DNA of 64,000 nucleotides from Cerrena zonata (GCA_038087015.1 JASBNA010000007.1:744001-808000), one strand, 5' to 3'; positions 25,450 to 38,797 are shown, counted from the stretch's first letter. The notes: generated by a model from the sequence alone, not told the origin. A program made the numbers and translations.

Positions 25450-27458
25450 ATGCGGTGGAGACTTGCTATCATTACATACATCGCTCTTTGGCTCACCAGT
25501 GCTCTTGCTGCATATGAAGAATTTCATGAATTGCTAACATTCCGACCTCTCTCAGATGGAAAGCTTGCAGCACGATTCACATTCACAACCTCATTGAATG
25601 GAACTCATCCTCGAGATCCCAGTAACTTGGCAGACGAGGATCAATGTATGTTCAATCATGGAATTGAAAGATACTCATGTACTTAGGTCAAGTCGAACAG
25701 CGCAGCATTATACAGTCTTCCCCCTTGCGTTAGGACAAGTTCTGCGGGAATATGCTGTGACCGAATTGCATCTTAACCTCAATGCTGGAAAATGGGACTA
25801 TGATCACTGGGGCTACCCTGATGAACCAGGTGTGGGTACCGGTGCTGAATTGTGGGCGTGGATGGGTGAATCAGCTACACGGAGGTAAGCGCTTCGGTAC
25901 ACGTCGTTTTGCGTAATAACCCAAGAAGCTTCCCTTTCCTAGCGTTGATGAACGTTGGAAGGGTCTGAGAAATGCTCTTTCAGGCCAGTTTTGCGCTTCC
26001 CTGGGATCTTTAGATGACCAGCGGACAACGTCGCCTGAACTCACATTCAGGCCTGAGGGTTCCCTCCCGTCCTCAGGTGGTGCACATCGGTTGAGACACG
26101 GAACCCTGCCATCCGAACACGTATGTACGGAGAACCTAACACCTTTTCTAAAACTTCTGCCGTGCAAATCACTCAGCGGAATTGCGAGCTTATTAAATCC
26201 CCATCGCTTGTTCGATACGGACTGGCATGGATTGAGCGTCCATGTTCGTTATCTAGAGAATGAAGGTATCGAGGTCCGACTAAGCTTTCAAAGCGTATTT
26301 GATCCTGTGCGTTATACGGGCGGCAGAAGAGGTGTGTACCGAGTTTATTGAATGGGCCCAAGACCGTGGTTTGCTCACATGGCAGCTTCATAGCTTGGTC
26401 TCTTCAGTCCGTTTTCGATCGTGTCATCGACAGATCTTGTCCTGTTGCTCGCTCAAGTGAAATTAGAGTCGCTATACCAAAAGAAGAGAATAATGCACAG
26501 ATAACACCTGATTTCCACAACAGCGACGGCGAACATGCGATCTTCGATGTATTGAACGGTACGACGTCTTTTTCAGTCTATTAAGCAACGCCACCTGATT
26601 CTTTCCAAGCTTCTAAACCGCTGGATGTTGCCATGAATTGGGTGAATGAGTCCGCATTTGATTATAGTAAGCGAATGCCATGTAGAATTCAGCCAATAAT
26701 AGCTGAACCTTGTCGTAGACACGGTTTTGTCTGGTGTGCCTCTCACTCATATTTCGGTCCGACGTACATTGAAAGGTTCCAGTCAATCACGAGGTCGATT
26801 GGCGGTTTCGATAACGAATAATATGCCGATCACCATTCAAACGAGCTACCTGGAATCTATGCCCTGGCTGCTCCAGTTCTATTTGCACACTTTGCAAGTT
26901 CATTCTAATGGTGTCTCACGTGGTGAGTTGTGCCTGCATGTTACGCACATAAACATAAGCCGTTCCCACATGCTAATACTTTTTCGCGGCCGCTCAGATG
27001 ATTTGGTATCAATCGTTTCGTGTATTCCGTCTGTGCCACACGCCCGACCGACGTTGTTCCAAGCCATCTTGACACTTCCTCCAAAGAGCACGCTGGACAT
27101 ATCAATGGACGTTATCAAGCCTTTCTTGCGATATACGGAACACCCGCCTGATGCGCAACGTGGATGGGACTTACCACCTGCTGTCCTCGTTCCCTTACTT
27201 CCCGCCAACGCCACCGTGTTGACGGATCACCCTGAACTGTCACTGTCAGAACACAAGATGGATGGATTTGGCTACCCGATACGTTCCCCAAGAAGGATGT
27301 ACACCCCCGTGTTACTCGTGGACTTGGCTACCCCGGATTTCAGCATGCCATACAACGTGATCATCATGAGCTGTACCCTCATCGCACTGATATTTGGCAT
27401 GGTCTTCAACCTGCTGACAAGAAAGTTCACGCTTGTTCGCGTGTCCTCGGAACCCTAA
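25450..27458 (+). CDS. GPI16: GPI transamidase subunit Gpi16 (PIG-T)
   Basis: Core subunit of the ER GPI-transamidase, which attaches GPI anchors to protein C-termini. Seven exons (25450-25645, 25701-25884, 25943-26331, 26394-26558, 26610-26666, 26719-26922, 26998-27458) give 551 aa. Residues 1-20 are a signal peptide (ITYIALWLTSALA). Family blocks: EEFHELLTFRPLSDGKLAAR, QHYTVFPLALGQ, LHLNLNAGKWDYDHWGYP, SLGSLDDQRTTSPELTF, LCKSLSGIASLLNPHRLFD-like segment, DRSCPVARSSEIRV, SVRRTLKGSSQSRGRL. A single C-terminal transmembrane helix (about 510-535, NVIIMSCTLIALIFGMVFN) leaves a short basic tail. The first intron uses the second of two AG acceptors (25700); using the first would break the frame. 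Confidence 0.95.
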
Positions 27459-30400
27459 TACAGAGGGGACTCTATTGTGACCAAAATATACGACTTCAAC
27501 TTCTTTTTCTGTGCCCTGAACGCAGTTATGAATTCGCAAAATGGAATTTTAACACGGCTTCTCATAATATGTTGCCGTCGACCTTGCCTCGTTCCCTCGA
27601 TTCTTCATCACGGATACAAATAGGGTATAGCGGTCGTCTTTTTCGAGCAGCTGATGTCCTCGAGCGTTACAGCATGCGCCATGTAGCTGCGTTCGGTTAG
27701 TCCGTACACGGCGGCCTGACCTTATGCCCGACGTCAACAATCAACCGACACTCTTGATTTACTGTGGGCTACGTTTATACTTCGCCCTCTGAGCAAACAT
27801 TTGCAGAGCTACTCGAAAGACTCACCGAAGATGTTCCTATGTTCGCACTCGACTGTCACGAGGTCAAACCCAGTCATGCCTTCGTGCCCCTGCTTCCAGG
27901 CAACTTCATGCGACTTCACATCTTCCCGCCATTCTCGGGTCCACAGGTTACAATCGTACGCGCGTTGTAGCCGGACGTGATGAGAACGCTAGTGTACTTC
28001 TAACAGATCAGGTACGGAGCCAAATCCCTTGGGGTATACCAAGTGACCTTAGATGGGCGATCGAAGTTGTGATAAACTAAATGGTGTTGAGTTCAATATA
28101 ATGAGACATCGGAGTCAAATCTGGGATCTGATCTTTAGTAGGCCGTTGGTACGCCGACATTCTGTTATCACTAGGAACGTGGTCCTAGTACTCCCCGGAC
28201 AAGTACAACCTAACGTGGCTTGCCTGGTAAAGGAAACCAGCCCAATTTGGAACAATGCCCTCAGTTGCTATCCTCGAGTGGTAGCTCCATGTCGCGTATC
28301 GATACGGGTGAAACAACTGCGGGTATAATTGCATCGATAACGCACAGCTATGCAGTGAAGAATGATGCTTGGGAAACAAGAGATCGTAAGTAGGCTTACT
28401 TTCACAGTCGACGTCAATCATGTTTTTGTTTTACCATTCCAGGAAGCCGATCATGCTGAAAGGAAGGTTGATAGAGAGAGTTTCTAGAAAAAGTCTATCC
28501 CAAAACACCAAGGTGTGTCCTCCTCGCGTAGGCACGAATTCAGGTTGCCGCGGTTCTCTTTATCTTGACAAGACGTAACCTGCTGATGATGATATCTGCC
28601 ATGCGTGCCGTTTTTCCTATCTCCTGGGATGGTTCTTGTAGAAAGGGTAAGCGAGTTGGTGACTCTGCATCTACATATATGATCGACCTACGTATTCGAC
28701 TTTGATCCGAGTTCGCCCTACACTAATACTGCCCTTACTGCACGCTTGGCCAAAGTAGTGGGCTATATCAAATTCAAGTGCAGTGGCCATTGAGGTGGAC
28801 CGATTCCAGAAAGAGAAACTAAGATGCATAGTAAGCGTATGCGATAAGGTGGATAAAACGGAGGTTCAAGAAGGGTCATATTGCCACAGAACCAATGAAC
28901 AAACGGGCTCATCGGATGGTAAGTAGCCTGACACACCGGCGAGGACACGGAAGCAGATAAAGAAGATAGACGCAAAAAACGGTAAGCTGACTCAGGCCAA
29001 CATCATCGGCGGATTGGATGGCAAAAGATAGGAAGGGAAGGTTTCCGAATGAATGCTACAGAAGCACGGACTGTCTACGCATTGGAAGTCCCTTCACCAT
29101 TTCCACGAGGGCACCTAATTTTGCGCAAATAGAGAAAGAGCAGAACGAAGTATTTGGCTTCCTCCTTGGGTTCAGATCTCAAACCTGGGTCTTTGGAATC
29201 TTCCATGGAGCGACACGATGATAGCACAACGGAGATGATCAGAGGACAGGTAGAGCGCCATCACCTGATTCTTCTGAACTGAATTCTGTACACAGACGCG
29301 AGAAAGACGAATCTAACGTATAGTAGCGCGGCTGTTACACGGCTAGCGAGCGCGTGCGGAGCCATAGGTCAAGAATTCCTTGTCTCACGATGTTCCTAGG
29401 ACCAATGCGGCCATCCTCGATGGCACCGCTCTGACGGTTCTGATATATGTAAGGGTCCTATCATGCTTGGCGCTTCTTCTGACCTCCGTTTCGTGTAAAA
29501 GAGTGTCCTCGCCCCAAGGAATCTCTCCGTATCCCCCTCATCCCCCACTTGACGAATACCTGTGGCGTATATCCCTCCTGGTATCTCCGAGTCATATTCG
29601 TCTATCGCACTATAAATCTTGCACCAAGCTTTGCTCCTCACTCCCCAACCACATATCCACCCACTTATTGTAACCCGCCACACTCAACAAAAAGTTGTCG
29701 ATATGTGCCAAAGAATAGCGTACGTCATTTTCCTCAGACATGGCTGGTCTCACACTAAATAATTCTTCTTCCACGACAGTGAAGGTACTCGATGGAAGAA
29801 GTGTGGGGTACGGAATCTTCTGCATTAAAGTTCATCCTCTCCGACCATCAGCTGACTTGACGGAACACAATTGTGCACGTTCGTTTCATTTCCGAATACA
29901 GCACTTTCAACGTCATCTTGTCGTTGCCATCGTGGACTGCGAATCAAAGCGATGTGAACGTAGCATTCTTCATTCGAAGCAATGCAGGGATCCCCATTGT
30001 CTTCCGGTAAGTTCCCTGTAACTCTGGTGATGTTGAGGTAACGTACTGATCCATAACGGCTATGTTCCCTCCGGACAGAACTTTGGTCCTGATATTGAAA
30101 AAGACGTGGACAGGGTGAATGACCATTGTTTCCAATGCAAAACCGCCGCCTCCAGAGGCAGACCACTTCCTCCGTGAACCATTCCTTCCAACTATCATCA
30201 TCCACGTACTATATCCATCGTGGACTACTCGTTTCCATCGCAGGACAGTATACAAGTCCCCGTTGTATTGTAATACCAAGCGCATGGACCCCGTCGTATT
30301 CTTGCATGTTGTTAGTCTTCTTCCGCACGTTCATGTTCTATTACTGTATAATTGTATCAGTACCAGTCGCAATGCTATTCGTCGTTTGCCTCGCTTCACA

Positions 30401-32654
30401 CTTCTCTTCTCGATGTTAGAAATACAAAAAGTCAGCTGTTCACGGCGAAGGGCTTGCCGTAAACAAGTCGATCATATTGCGGGGCCAATGGCTAACCGCC
30501 TGAAGGGAGTACCCGCACCCTTTGTCAACTTCACTGGACTGGTGACTGATCAGACCGACAAGACGGAGACGAAAATAGGTGGAGCTTCACAAATACAAAG
30601 CCCTTTGAGTTGAAAATCATTCGACTCGTGATATGTCACATTCCTTAGAGCAGAAGGTTTGATCCCTCTTGAAAAAAATGAGGAGGAGCATTAGTGCGAG
30701 AAGGTGGTGGCTGAAATAAACTTCGAAAGTCTTCGGCGGTACCACGACTTGTGTGCAAAGACACGTCCAAGAATGGCGTAGCGCTGACGTCTTTAGGTTC
30801 AGGGCAGTTTATAAGAAGGTGTGTGCTTACGCGACAAGCCCCGATTGTCAATAGAATGACGCGTATACGCAAGGAACCATTCAATAGACAATATTGACTT
30901 GATATCGACGCTAGAGTGGCGGCATGGAAGGTTCGACAGTAGAGAAAACTTCACGAAGCAAGTTCGGATGCTACCGCAAGGGCGGATTGAGTCAGGCGTC
31001 CGAGACAACAACTGAATGTAAGATATCGTGCCTCGTAGCACCCATAACGTACAACATATGTCATAAGATAGCGCGATAGCTGCGAAGAACGACAACGTCT
31101 TCTGTGGCAATGCGGATAACAAGCGTTTGGCGGAACGCGTCATAGAACCAAATGCTGCCACAATAGAGTCTACTGACGGGGTTAGATAGAATGCACGCTG
31201 TAGAAGCAAATGTTCTTACATAAAGCTCTCAGGCAACAGGAGGCCTGTGAGAGGGCAATCTTGCCAACGACGTAATGAAGAACGCTGTGGGACACACAGA
31301 TACACAGATAATGGGTGTCTATACCATGGCAATCAAGAAACCAACTTAGGGTTTCTACGGAAAATTATGGTAAGATTGAAAGATTAGATTTAGAGTGAGT
31401 AAAAGGATACCGAACACGACGACTCCGACTGGATTGTCTTATCATGTACCTAACGATTACGTGTGGAAGGCTTCGTACCTAGGCCGATTGAGAGAATCGG
31501 GTTCTGGTTTCCTTGTACACCAACTATCATAGAGGATTCAATATTAGAATATTGTTTAGATGAGTCCATGTGTAAGTGGTTGTTCGGACGGACGCTGTAA
31601 CAAACTCAGCCGTGCGCTAGTGTTTGTTCGGAGCAAACATGAACAGGGACACGCCGGTTCATGAGCTCATCAACATAACGAGCATGCATCCCTCCCTTAC
31701 TCAAGTAAAGTCGAGCTTATTCGGTGGTATGACTGACTGCTAAAATACAACAACAACATCCGACGATGGATCGTCAACCCCGTCTGGCTTTGCATCGACC
31801 TTTGCAGCCGGAGCCCAGCACTCAAGGCCTTCAAGCCTCCCGTCGGCGGACTCATCAGTAGCTTGAAGAACCTCTTCAATATCCAAGTCGGCACCCTCTT
31901 TTCCTCATCGGAGGCCATTGATTACCAGAATGTAATCTATAGGTACTCCCATCATAGTGGTGTTTTCCCCCTGTCGATAGTGCACTGGGGTACGTTGACT
32001 GCCTTCTTACATCCTATGTTCTCGTCCATGTCCAGAGCACCTCGAGAATCTCACACTTGGCTCAGGGAGCAAGTGAAATACTACCGACGTCTTATCTTTC
32101 TCGTGTACATTAACACTGCGAAGGAGTACTCTTTGCCTCATTCATATGGTCTATCAATCACTCGGCTTTGCTCCTGCTGGATTGCTCGACAACCTTACGA
32201 AGCCTCATAACTAGTTCATGGTACCGTGAACACGTACGTGGGCTATCCATTCAGATAACGGCTGCTAGTGGTGCCTTCATATCCCGGACTCTGGGGAGAG
32301 GGGTTGAATACCTATGGCGAGCTGTCTTCCTGCTTGGTTTTAATTTCCCTACGTCGGAACGCTTCAGCAGGTGTCCATATGTTACGACGAGATTTGCAAA
32401 GTCAAGTTGCCTCACCGGAATGTTTGTAGGCTCTCTATCATCCGAATTGTACTCGAACTGAGGTTCGGGGTCATAAGGGTAATATAAGGGGACTCTCGAT
32501 GTCTGCGGTGACGTAACAATGTATATGTGGTACACGTGGATGTACAACCTCGAGGCCATGATCAGGGAGTGTTTGCCTTACTTTCGCTCTACTCTTGAAC
32601 TATACTTTCTCCCAGAACTACAGCCCTATCTCATTCTGACAGTGGAATCACAAC
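27459..32654. other. Gene-poor region between GPI16 and the 2OG oxygenase
   Basis: About 5.2 kb with no gene I can name. Longer open frames occur at 27764-27970 (+), 29740-30021 (+), 29825-30285 (-), 30119-30613 (+), 30799-31209 (-), 31863-32210 (+) and 32251-32559 (-). The last one opens with 102 codons containing YPYDPEPQFEYNSDDREPTN and has gene-like composition, but I could not find a convincing downstream exon. An acidic open stretch ending in a stop at 31740 on the minus strand could be the C-terminus of something. No transposase, reverse transcriptase or terminal repeats seen. Decayed genes are possible. Confidence 0.4.
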
Positions 32655-34089
32655 ATGGCACACGGCGTTCCCACGATGGAACAGTTGGAATCGCTGAAGA
32701 GTGCTCTTGTCAATAAACCTCCGTATTGCAGTGGTACCTTGCGCCTCCCAGCTGAAGAATATGTTCTTTACTTCGGAAAAGACAAAATTAGCCAGTGCGT
32801 TCTTCGGTGACCTGCATGCTTATTGACTCACTCATCGTAATGATCGGCAGTCGTCTAAATTTTACAGATGTAGACGATGATACCCTTAACAAACTTGCTG
32901 AAACATGTGATATGGCCACATTTGGTGTAAATCAGCAAGATGTTTTGGATGAGTCTTATCGAAAGGCTGGAAAGCTTGATTCCGAATTCTTTGCGCCAAA
33001 GTTCAATTTCGATGGCTCAGGATTGCGGGACATCATTCGAAACGATTTATTGGAGGGTACCAAAGCCGAACGGAACATTCGTGCTGAGCTTTACAAGCTC
33101 AATGTCTATGGTATCGTATTTTGCATGTGTTGTATTGTCCTTTGACTGATGTGTCTGCAGGTCCCGGATCTTTCTTCAAGCCACACAAAGACACACCGCG
33201 TAGCGAGACTATGTTTGGTTCTCTCGTCCTCATATATCCTACTATACACGAGGGTGGCGCATTAACCCTTCGAGACTGTGACAAAGAATGGTCCTTCGAC
33301 TCTGCGCAGGCTGTCAGGGACACGAGCGATCCCGAGATTGGATATGTCATCTTCTATAGTGATGTCGAACACGAGGTAACAGAAGTCATCTCTGGTTATC
33401 GCGTTACCATCACGTACAACCTCTACTTCGAGCCATCGACTGCAGCTATCAACCATACCAGTCTGTCGATTCACGGCAACCAGTTCAGTGAAGTTCTTCA
33501 ATCTCTTCTCTCAAATCCAAACTTCTTGTCGAAGGGAGGCCACCTCGGTTTTGGCCTTCATCGACAGTATGCACTCAAAAAGGATTCCAGATCCCTAGAC
33601 TATATATACGACAATCTCAAAGGCAGCGATGCTACGCTTCTCGACATTTCTCGGGCGTTGGGGCTTAGCGCAAAGTTCTATCTTCTGTATGGCAACGACG
33701 AATATGACGAAGAGGCTGGAGAACCGATAGTGGTATGCCCTCAGCTTGTTGACCTGAATGACGCCGATGTTGAAGGCACTATCGCTTATCACTTGCGTGA
33801 ATATTATGGGGGAGAGGTGATAGAGCGGGCTCCTGATCACGACAGTAACTCGGACTTCCAAGACGATCCTGTGTTTGGACGAGATAGTAATGCGGTAGAT
33901 ATGGAGGTGTACTGGGTGACGGAGCTCACAAAGCTCACAGAGGTCAAGAATACTTTCCTTGCATACGGAAACCAAGCTACCATCGCCTATGTTTATGGAT
34001 ATGGATGCCTTGTAGTTTCGGTGGGACCCTACGGGGATAGAAAGAACACCATTCAACCAGTTCATCGTGAAAAGAAGAGGTCCACGTAG
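32655..34089 (+). CDS. 2-oxoglutarate/Fe(II)-dependent oxygenase domain protein
   Basis: Predicted 2OG-Fe(II) dioxygenase of the prolyl-4-hydroxylase-like superfamily found as multigene families in basidiomycetes; substrate unknown. Exons 32655-32794, 32851-33110 and 33161-34089 give 442 aa. The double-stranded beta-helix core has an iron facial triad that can be placed as His142 and Asp144 in FFKPHKDTPRSETMFG, and His204 in FYSDVEHEV, with the 2OG-binding Arg214 in SGYRVTITYNL; all four are present. An N-terminal segment of about 130 residues contains PPYCSGTLRLPAEEYVLYFG and has no known fold. The C-terminal 200 residues are acidic (QDDPVFGRDSN) without a recognised domain. No signal peptide. 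Likely active on the evidence of the triad. Confidence 0.88.
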
Positions 34090-34435
34090 CTGTCTGTGCG
34101 TCAGTGGAATGTCACACCTACAAATCCCTTGTTAGGAGTTCCTGTTTGTCTCGAACATCTCTATTACCAGATGTATTGTATAGTACGATGGTCTATATCA
34201 ATTACTTAGTACTATGAGTATGAGCATATGGACCTGTAGTAGAGTGTGGACTCAAATCTTGAACAAATAATCGTTATTTCAGAGAGCGAAAATCACAAGT
34301 TTCCTATGCTCCTCGGTCTGGTACGGATACAGTTAGTGAATAGAAGTCTCTCCGACTAAGTCTAACCGTATTTCATCCCAAGCGTGTAGCGTCGCGACTC
34401 GAGGTAGTGATGCGCACCGCACAGTGGTGTTTCAA
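34090..34435. other. Spacer before tRNA-Asn
   Basis: About 350 bases downstream of the oxygenase gene. No gene or repeat recognised. Confidence 0.4.
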
Positions 34436-34522
34436 TGCCCCATGGCTGAGTTGGTTACAGCGTCCGACTGTTATCTTATGTAAGCAATCGGAAGGTCGTG
34501 AGTTCGAGCCTCACTGGGGCAG
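34436..34522 (+). tRNA. tRNA-Asn (anticodon GTT), intron-containing
   Basis: Acceptor TGCCCCA/TGGGGCA pairs over all seven positions, then a G discriminator. D stem GCTG/CAGC, anticodon stem TCCGA/TCGGA, loop CTGTTA plus A after splicing (the canonical tRNA-Asn loop), anticodon GTT at 34470-34472, 13-nt intron at 34474-34486, variable loop AGGTC, T arm GTGAG-TTCGAGC-CTCAC. The D-arm sequence is close to yeast tRNA-Asn. Position 1 is U rather than G, which is uncommon. Confidence 0.92.
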
Positions 34523-35062
34523 TGAGATATTTTGTGCAGAATGTCTTTTGGTTGTTTACCTGAATTATAACACACACACTCACTCACTATCCCTGAAAGT
34601 GGAATTGTGAGATTATAAAGACAAGAGGTTCGTAGATTGGGTGGGATGGCAGTAAATCGGCCGTCCCGATGGCGTAGGTTTGATCGCCGGTTCTCGACGT
34701 TCTTCCGCGATCAGTATGATTCAACAATCTCAAGTTGTAACGTTGTTCACCACGTTCCAGTAAGGAGAGTCCGAGAGCAGGTATATAGGAATTCAGTGGA
34801 AAATTATCAATCTAATATATCACTTACTAACATTTGTAGTCATAGATAAATATTATGAGTGCGGGCAACCTACGCACGGAGATAGCTTTTATGACATGAG
34901 CTTCTAACAACCGCTGGTTTCTTTCTAGATCACTAGCTTCCCCTGATTGTATCTTATAAGAGCCATAGCTCTTGCAGGGACTCTTCTCACCGACATCCAT
35001 TGTCAACCCCCTGATAAGCAATCATATCCCAGTAGGTCACCTAGGCTCTCCGAGTCATTTCC
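34523..35062. other. Spacer between tRNA-Asn and ketopantoate-reductase-like copy 1
   Basis: About 540 bases. Small open frames at 34637-34849 (+) and 34827-35021 (-) overlap and have no recognisable product. No gene called. Confidence 0.4.
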
Positions 35063-36537
35063 ATGACTGCAACTCCGAAGGAAATTCTGGTCATAGGGTA
35101 TGGAGCAGTTGGTAGTATTTGTATGTGCTACTTCCGCTGTACATCCCGGGTATTTGTTTACCTTTGCTAACAACAGATTCACTGGTTCTCAAACGAAGTG
35201 GAATGTCTCGTGTAACGGTCGTTGCAAGAGGCAATTATCAAATTACCAAGGGTAAGACATAACTACATGTCCAACCTTTAATCAAATCATAGCATTGATC
35301 CTAAGAACGTATTTAGATGAAGGTATGACCTTCAAAAGCCAAAAGTACGGTGACATCACCGGTTGGCGTCCAGACAGGTGTTAGTGGTATTTCCATCCAA
35401 TCGTCTGCACGTATTATGTCTTGTTTAGCTGATCACAGTATACCAGTGTGCGCATCACTCGCCGAGGCAGTGGATCAAGCCTACTCGCATGTCCTCGTTA
35501 CTACCAAAGTCATAGTAGAAGCCGAAACTACAGCAGAGATCCTATCACCCTTATTAAAACCACCGTATTCGAAAAAGTACCCGCAACCAACCTACATCCT
35601 CCTGCAAAACGGGATCAACATCGAGCTCGATCTGTATCGAGCCCTTAAACAACTTGACCCTTTGGTAGAACCAAGGATTATCAATTCGTCTGTTTATGTC
35701 GGCTCTCGGCTCACCGCGAAGAACGTCGTAGAGCATAGTTATTTTGTACGTCCATTGTCGTGACATTAGTTTTATCAATGAATCCGAACGATCGAGGCAC
35801 GTTAGGATCGCTTGGACATAGGCATTTATCGCCCTACCCCAAACATACTGACTAACACACCCGAGGAAACAACCATTCTCACCTCAATAGGCGATATTCT
35901 CAAAGCAGGAGGCACAACCGTCAACATCGTGCCCGAAATCCAACGAGTCAAATTCGAGAAAAATATCTGGAACGCAGGTCCTAGGTCCCGCCACAGTAAC
36001 CTCGGGACACTCATTCCAATCGATATTCCGGCCTCCCGAAATCACGCCAGAGAACCCTGAGTTTAATCCCTCCACGATGCCTCACGCCATAGTCGGTGAT
36101 CTCATCATCCCTGCGGCTTCTCAGTTCATCGCCGAGAATACCATTCCTTCCTTGTATGATACTATTCTCGAGGTCTGTGCAGTGGGGAATGCACTATTCC
36201 CTACCTACCGACGATGGAGTTGTCTTTACGGAGGATAAGGCTCGAGGGATCTTGAAAGGGATGGGTACACTCGCAAGCAAAGTGACTAGCAACGAAAGAC
36301 CTAGTATTCTCGTCGACGTCGAGTCAGGTAGACCAACGGAAGTGGAAGTGCTGGTAGGTGAAGTCGTTCGAATGGGGAGGAAACTTGCCGTACCAACTCC
36401 TGTGAGTATATATATATTTCTCCAAAAAACTTATTTTATATGCTGAGTTTATTCCGTGTCAGCGTCTTGAGACATTCTATGCAATACTTCTCATTACTCA
36501 AACCGAGCTGCTTCATAAATGTGGGATTCGGCGATAG
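35063..36537 (+). pseudogene. Ketopantoate reductase-like gene, copy 1, with two frameshifts
   Basis: NADPH-dependent reductase of the ApbA/PanE family (pantothenate route in its best-known members; paralogues in fungi often have unknown substrates). Six exons: 35063-35120, 35177-35251, 35317-35377, 35439-35745, 35806-36401, 36463-36537. The Rossmann motif ILVIGYGAVGS opens the protein; KFEKNIWNA and the PSILVDVESGRPTEVEVLVGE block are family hallmarks. Within exon 5 the frame breaks twice: at 35975-35980 after KNIWNA and at 36199-36208 near NALFP. Removing one base at each gives 389 aa that aligns along its length with copy 2 (57769-59200). No intron of adequate size lies at either break. 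Either a recent pseudogene or two inserted bases in the assembly; I list it as broken because that is what the sequence shows. Confidence 0.8.
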
Positions 36538-36688
36538 AAACAAACACTTTACAACCTGTTGGCGTGGAAAGTACAACTACACAAGCAGGGTATATAACTA
36601 CATCTACTATTACACAATTCGTCCGTTGGTACAATCCCAGTGGTCGCCCAAGAATAAATTCTATATTTCTTCCCATCCTTCCTCTATC

Positions 36689-38797
36689 CTACCCTGCCCT
36701 TTCTACCACACTCACGCCAACCTCTTTCATTTTCTTCCAGTCTCTATAGGCCACGTAGACACCCAACACAAACGCAAGGGAACATGCACTGATAGTCAAC
36801 CTCAGACTATCAGCGTAACACGCTCGGCCTTCAAGGCATAATGAGTGCGAGTCTGACGGTGCAGATCGCGTATTCATAGTGGATGCGAAGTTGACCTCAG
36901 GCGCGGGGTGAGTATGTGCATCGAAGATACGTCCGAAGGCTATCGATAGGATATTCGACCCTATCACAGGTGCCAGAGACATGAATCCCCAATTCTCCGA
37001 GAAATGGTCTGAGAAGTAAAGCATCAGTGCACCCACATCAACCATATAATACACAAGTAGGGTACATACGCAATCCGAACCATTCGATAGTCACCGCAGG
37101 GAACAGCCCAAACAAGCATCCATACGAAAGTCCTAGCAAAGAACTCGCCTTCCAAAGACCATCGACCTCAGTTATCGAGAGAGCAGTCATTTGCGAGATC
37201 ACGAAGAGCAGAGAGACGAGAGGGATGAAGTATGAGCGAGGGGTGTGGTAAATATGGCGAGATGTGTCCGCAATAAGACCTAGTATTTGAAATAAGCTAT
37301 CAGTACTCATAACAACAGAGTAAGACATACCGATGATAATTCTGCCCATGCAATTGAATATACTAATGGACGAGACTTGTTTTGCTTGCCATTCCAGAGC
37401 TTGTGTTTCATCATAAACCGGTGTCGCGTAAGCGTACAATGCTTGAGAGATCAAACCGACGTTGCTGATAACTAGTAATGTACAGTGATAAGTCTATAAA
37501 TCCATGGAAGGATCCTTGCACTTACACATGAGAGCTGTACCACTGACTGCAGGGAATAAGGAATCGACTTCAGAATTCAAAAGCAAGCGGAAAGTATGTG
37601 TGACGTACGTAGAACAGTGGTGATGAAGAGTAACCAGAAATCCACTGACATGGCAAGGGCCATACCCCGTATCCTAGGATCCACAGGTTTAGCCTTCGTA
37701 GATATCGAAGTCCGTTCGCGCAATGAAGAATTCGAAGGTACCCGCCGCAAGGGTGTACTGTTCAGAGAACCAGCCGAGGTATAGTCTGACGCAACGGAAT
37801 TCTGACTTGGATCTGCTTGTAGTTTCCCCCCTGGGGCATAAGCATCGTCTTCAGAAGGTTCAGAAACATCTTGATTAGCAAGTAAAGGTGTATGACTGTC
37901 CTGTCCTTCTTGACGTTCGTGGGAGTGTTCATCGTGGTCGGAGGAGGGTAAGGGTATAGGCCGTACGAAGAAGAATCCAACGATCATTGGGAGCGATGTT
38001 CCAATAGCGAGCGTCAGGAGTAATGAAGCTGTATCGCCAGGAAACAGAGTGTGTCCAATGATTGAAAATATGAAGGCTGAGAGTCCAAACATGGACAATA
38101 CGAGTCCCGTTGTCGTTGCACGCTAAAAAAAAATCATATTAGTATAAATGGTAGAGAAGGATAAAGAGAACTTTACACACCGCTCGGTCCGGGAAACTCT
38201 TAGCAGTAGCGTTCATCGCGCTCATGATTCCACCGTTGGCACCAATCCCAGTGAGGAACCCACAAACCATCAAAGTGCCGAATACCCAGTTGGACAAGTC
38301 AGTAGTACCCTCAGGTAGTCCTCTGGCATAGAAATGCCGGACACCAGAGTACCCTATCAGGAGAGAAAAGAAAGCGATGGCTAACAAAGGTCTTGGGCCT
38401 TTGGCATCCACAAGCTTTCCCATAAAGGGCGCAGTTCCGTATACTCCAACTATTTTGCTTAGATTAAAATGCAGCAAAGAGAGGAGAGACACAGGACGTA
38501 CTCGTTCCTGATATACTAATCACGTTGAGACGTGTATGTGTAAGATGCAGCCGGGAAGCCAATTGAGGTCCATAAGCTACCCGACCATGATAAGTATTGT
38601 CAATGCAGGGGAGAATTGTTATCATTACCTGAGAATGCCTGTGATGAGAGAGAACCAGAATAAGTCATGTATGTCGCGTTATCAGTCCATATACTCACAT
38701 AGTTTGTTCCTGAAGCAAGAGCAACAAGCAAAGAAATGAACAAACTCCCCATCCTCACAAAGCTAAAGACCGCAGGAGCTTCATCATGCGACGTCAT
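36689..38797 (-). CDS. MCH1: Mch1-like MFS transporter, copy A
   Basis: Major-facilitator transporter of the Mch1/nodulin-like type; substrate unknown. Nine exons: 38797-38699, 38638-38629, 38576-38502, 38449-38181, 38122-37609, 37546-37526, 37471-37331, 37279-37070, 37008-36689; 552 aa. Six hydrophobic segments precede a polar loop of about 115 residues (from HDEHSHERQEGQDSH), then six more follow. Family marks: AFSAYGPQL, GKLVDAKGPRPLL, CGFLTGIGANGG, SISIFNCMGRIIIG, IEWFGLHHFSENWGF. Exon 2 is a 10-nt microexon (coding AFS with its split codon). The start at 38797 matches the N-terminus of copy B; an earlier in-frame Met at 38863 would add 22 residues. The C-terminal extension after CYADSLRLTI ends in a membrane helix and short basic tail. 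Confidence 0.9.

Noticed and set aside
25646..25700. GPI16 appeared out of frame after the first intron
   Set aside because: Using the second AG (25700) as acceptor gives DEDQSQHYTVFP in frame with a 55-nt intron.
34637..34849. Possible second tRNA-like or small protein downstream of tRNA-Asn
   Set aside because: No cloverleaf can be drawn and the frame has no recognisable motif.
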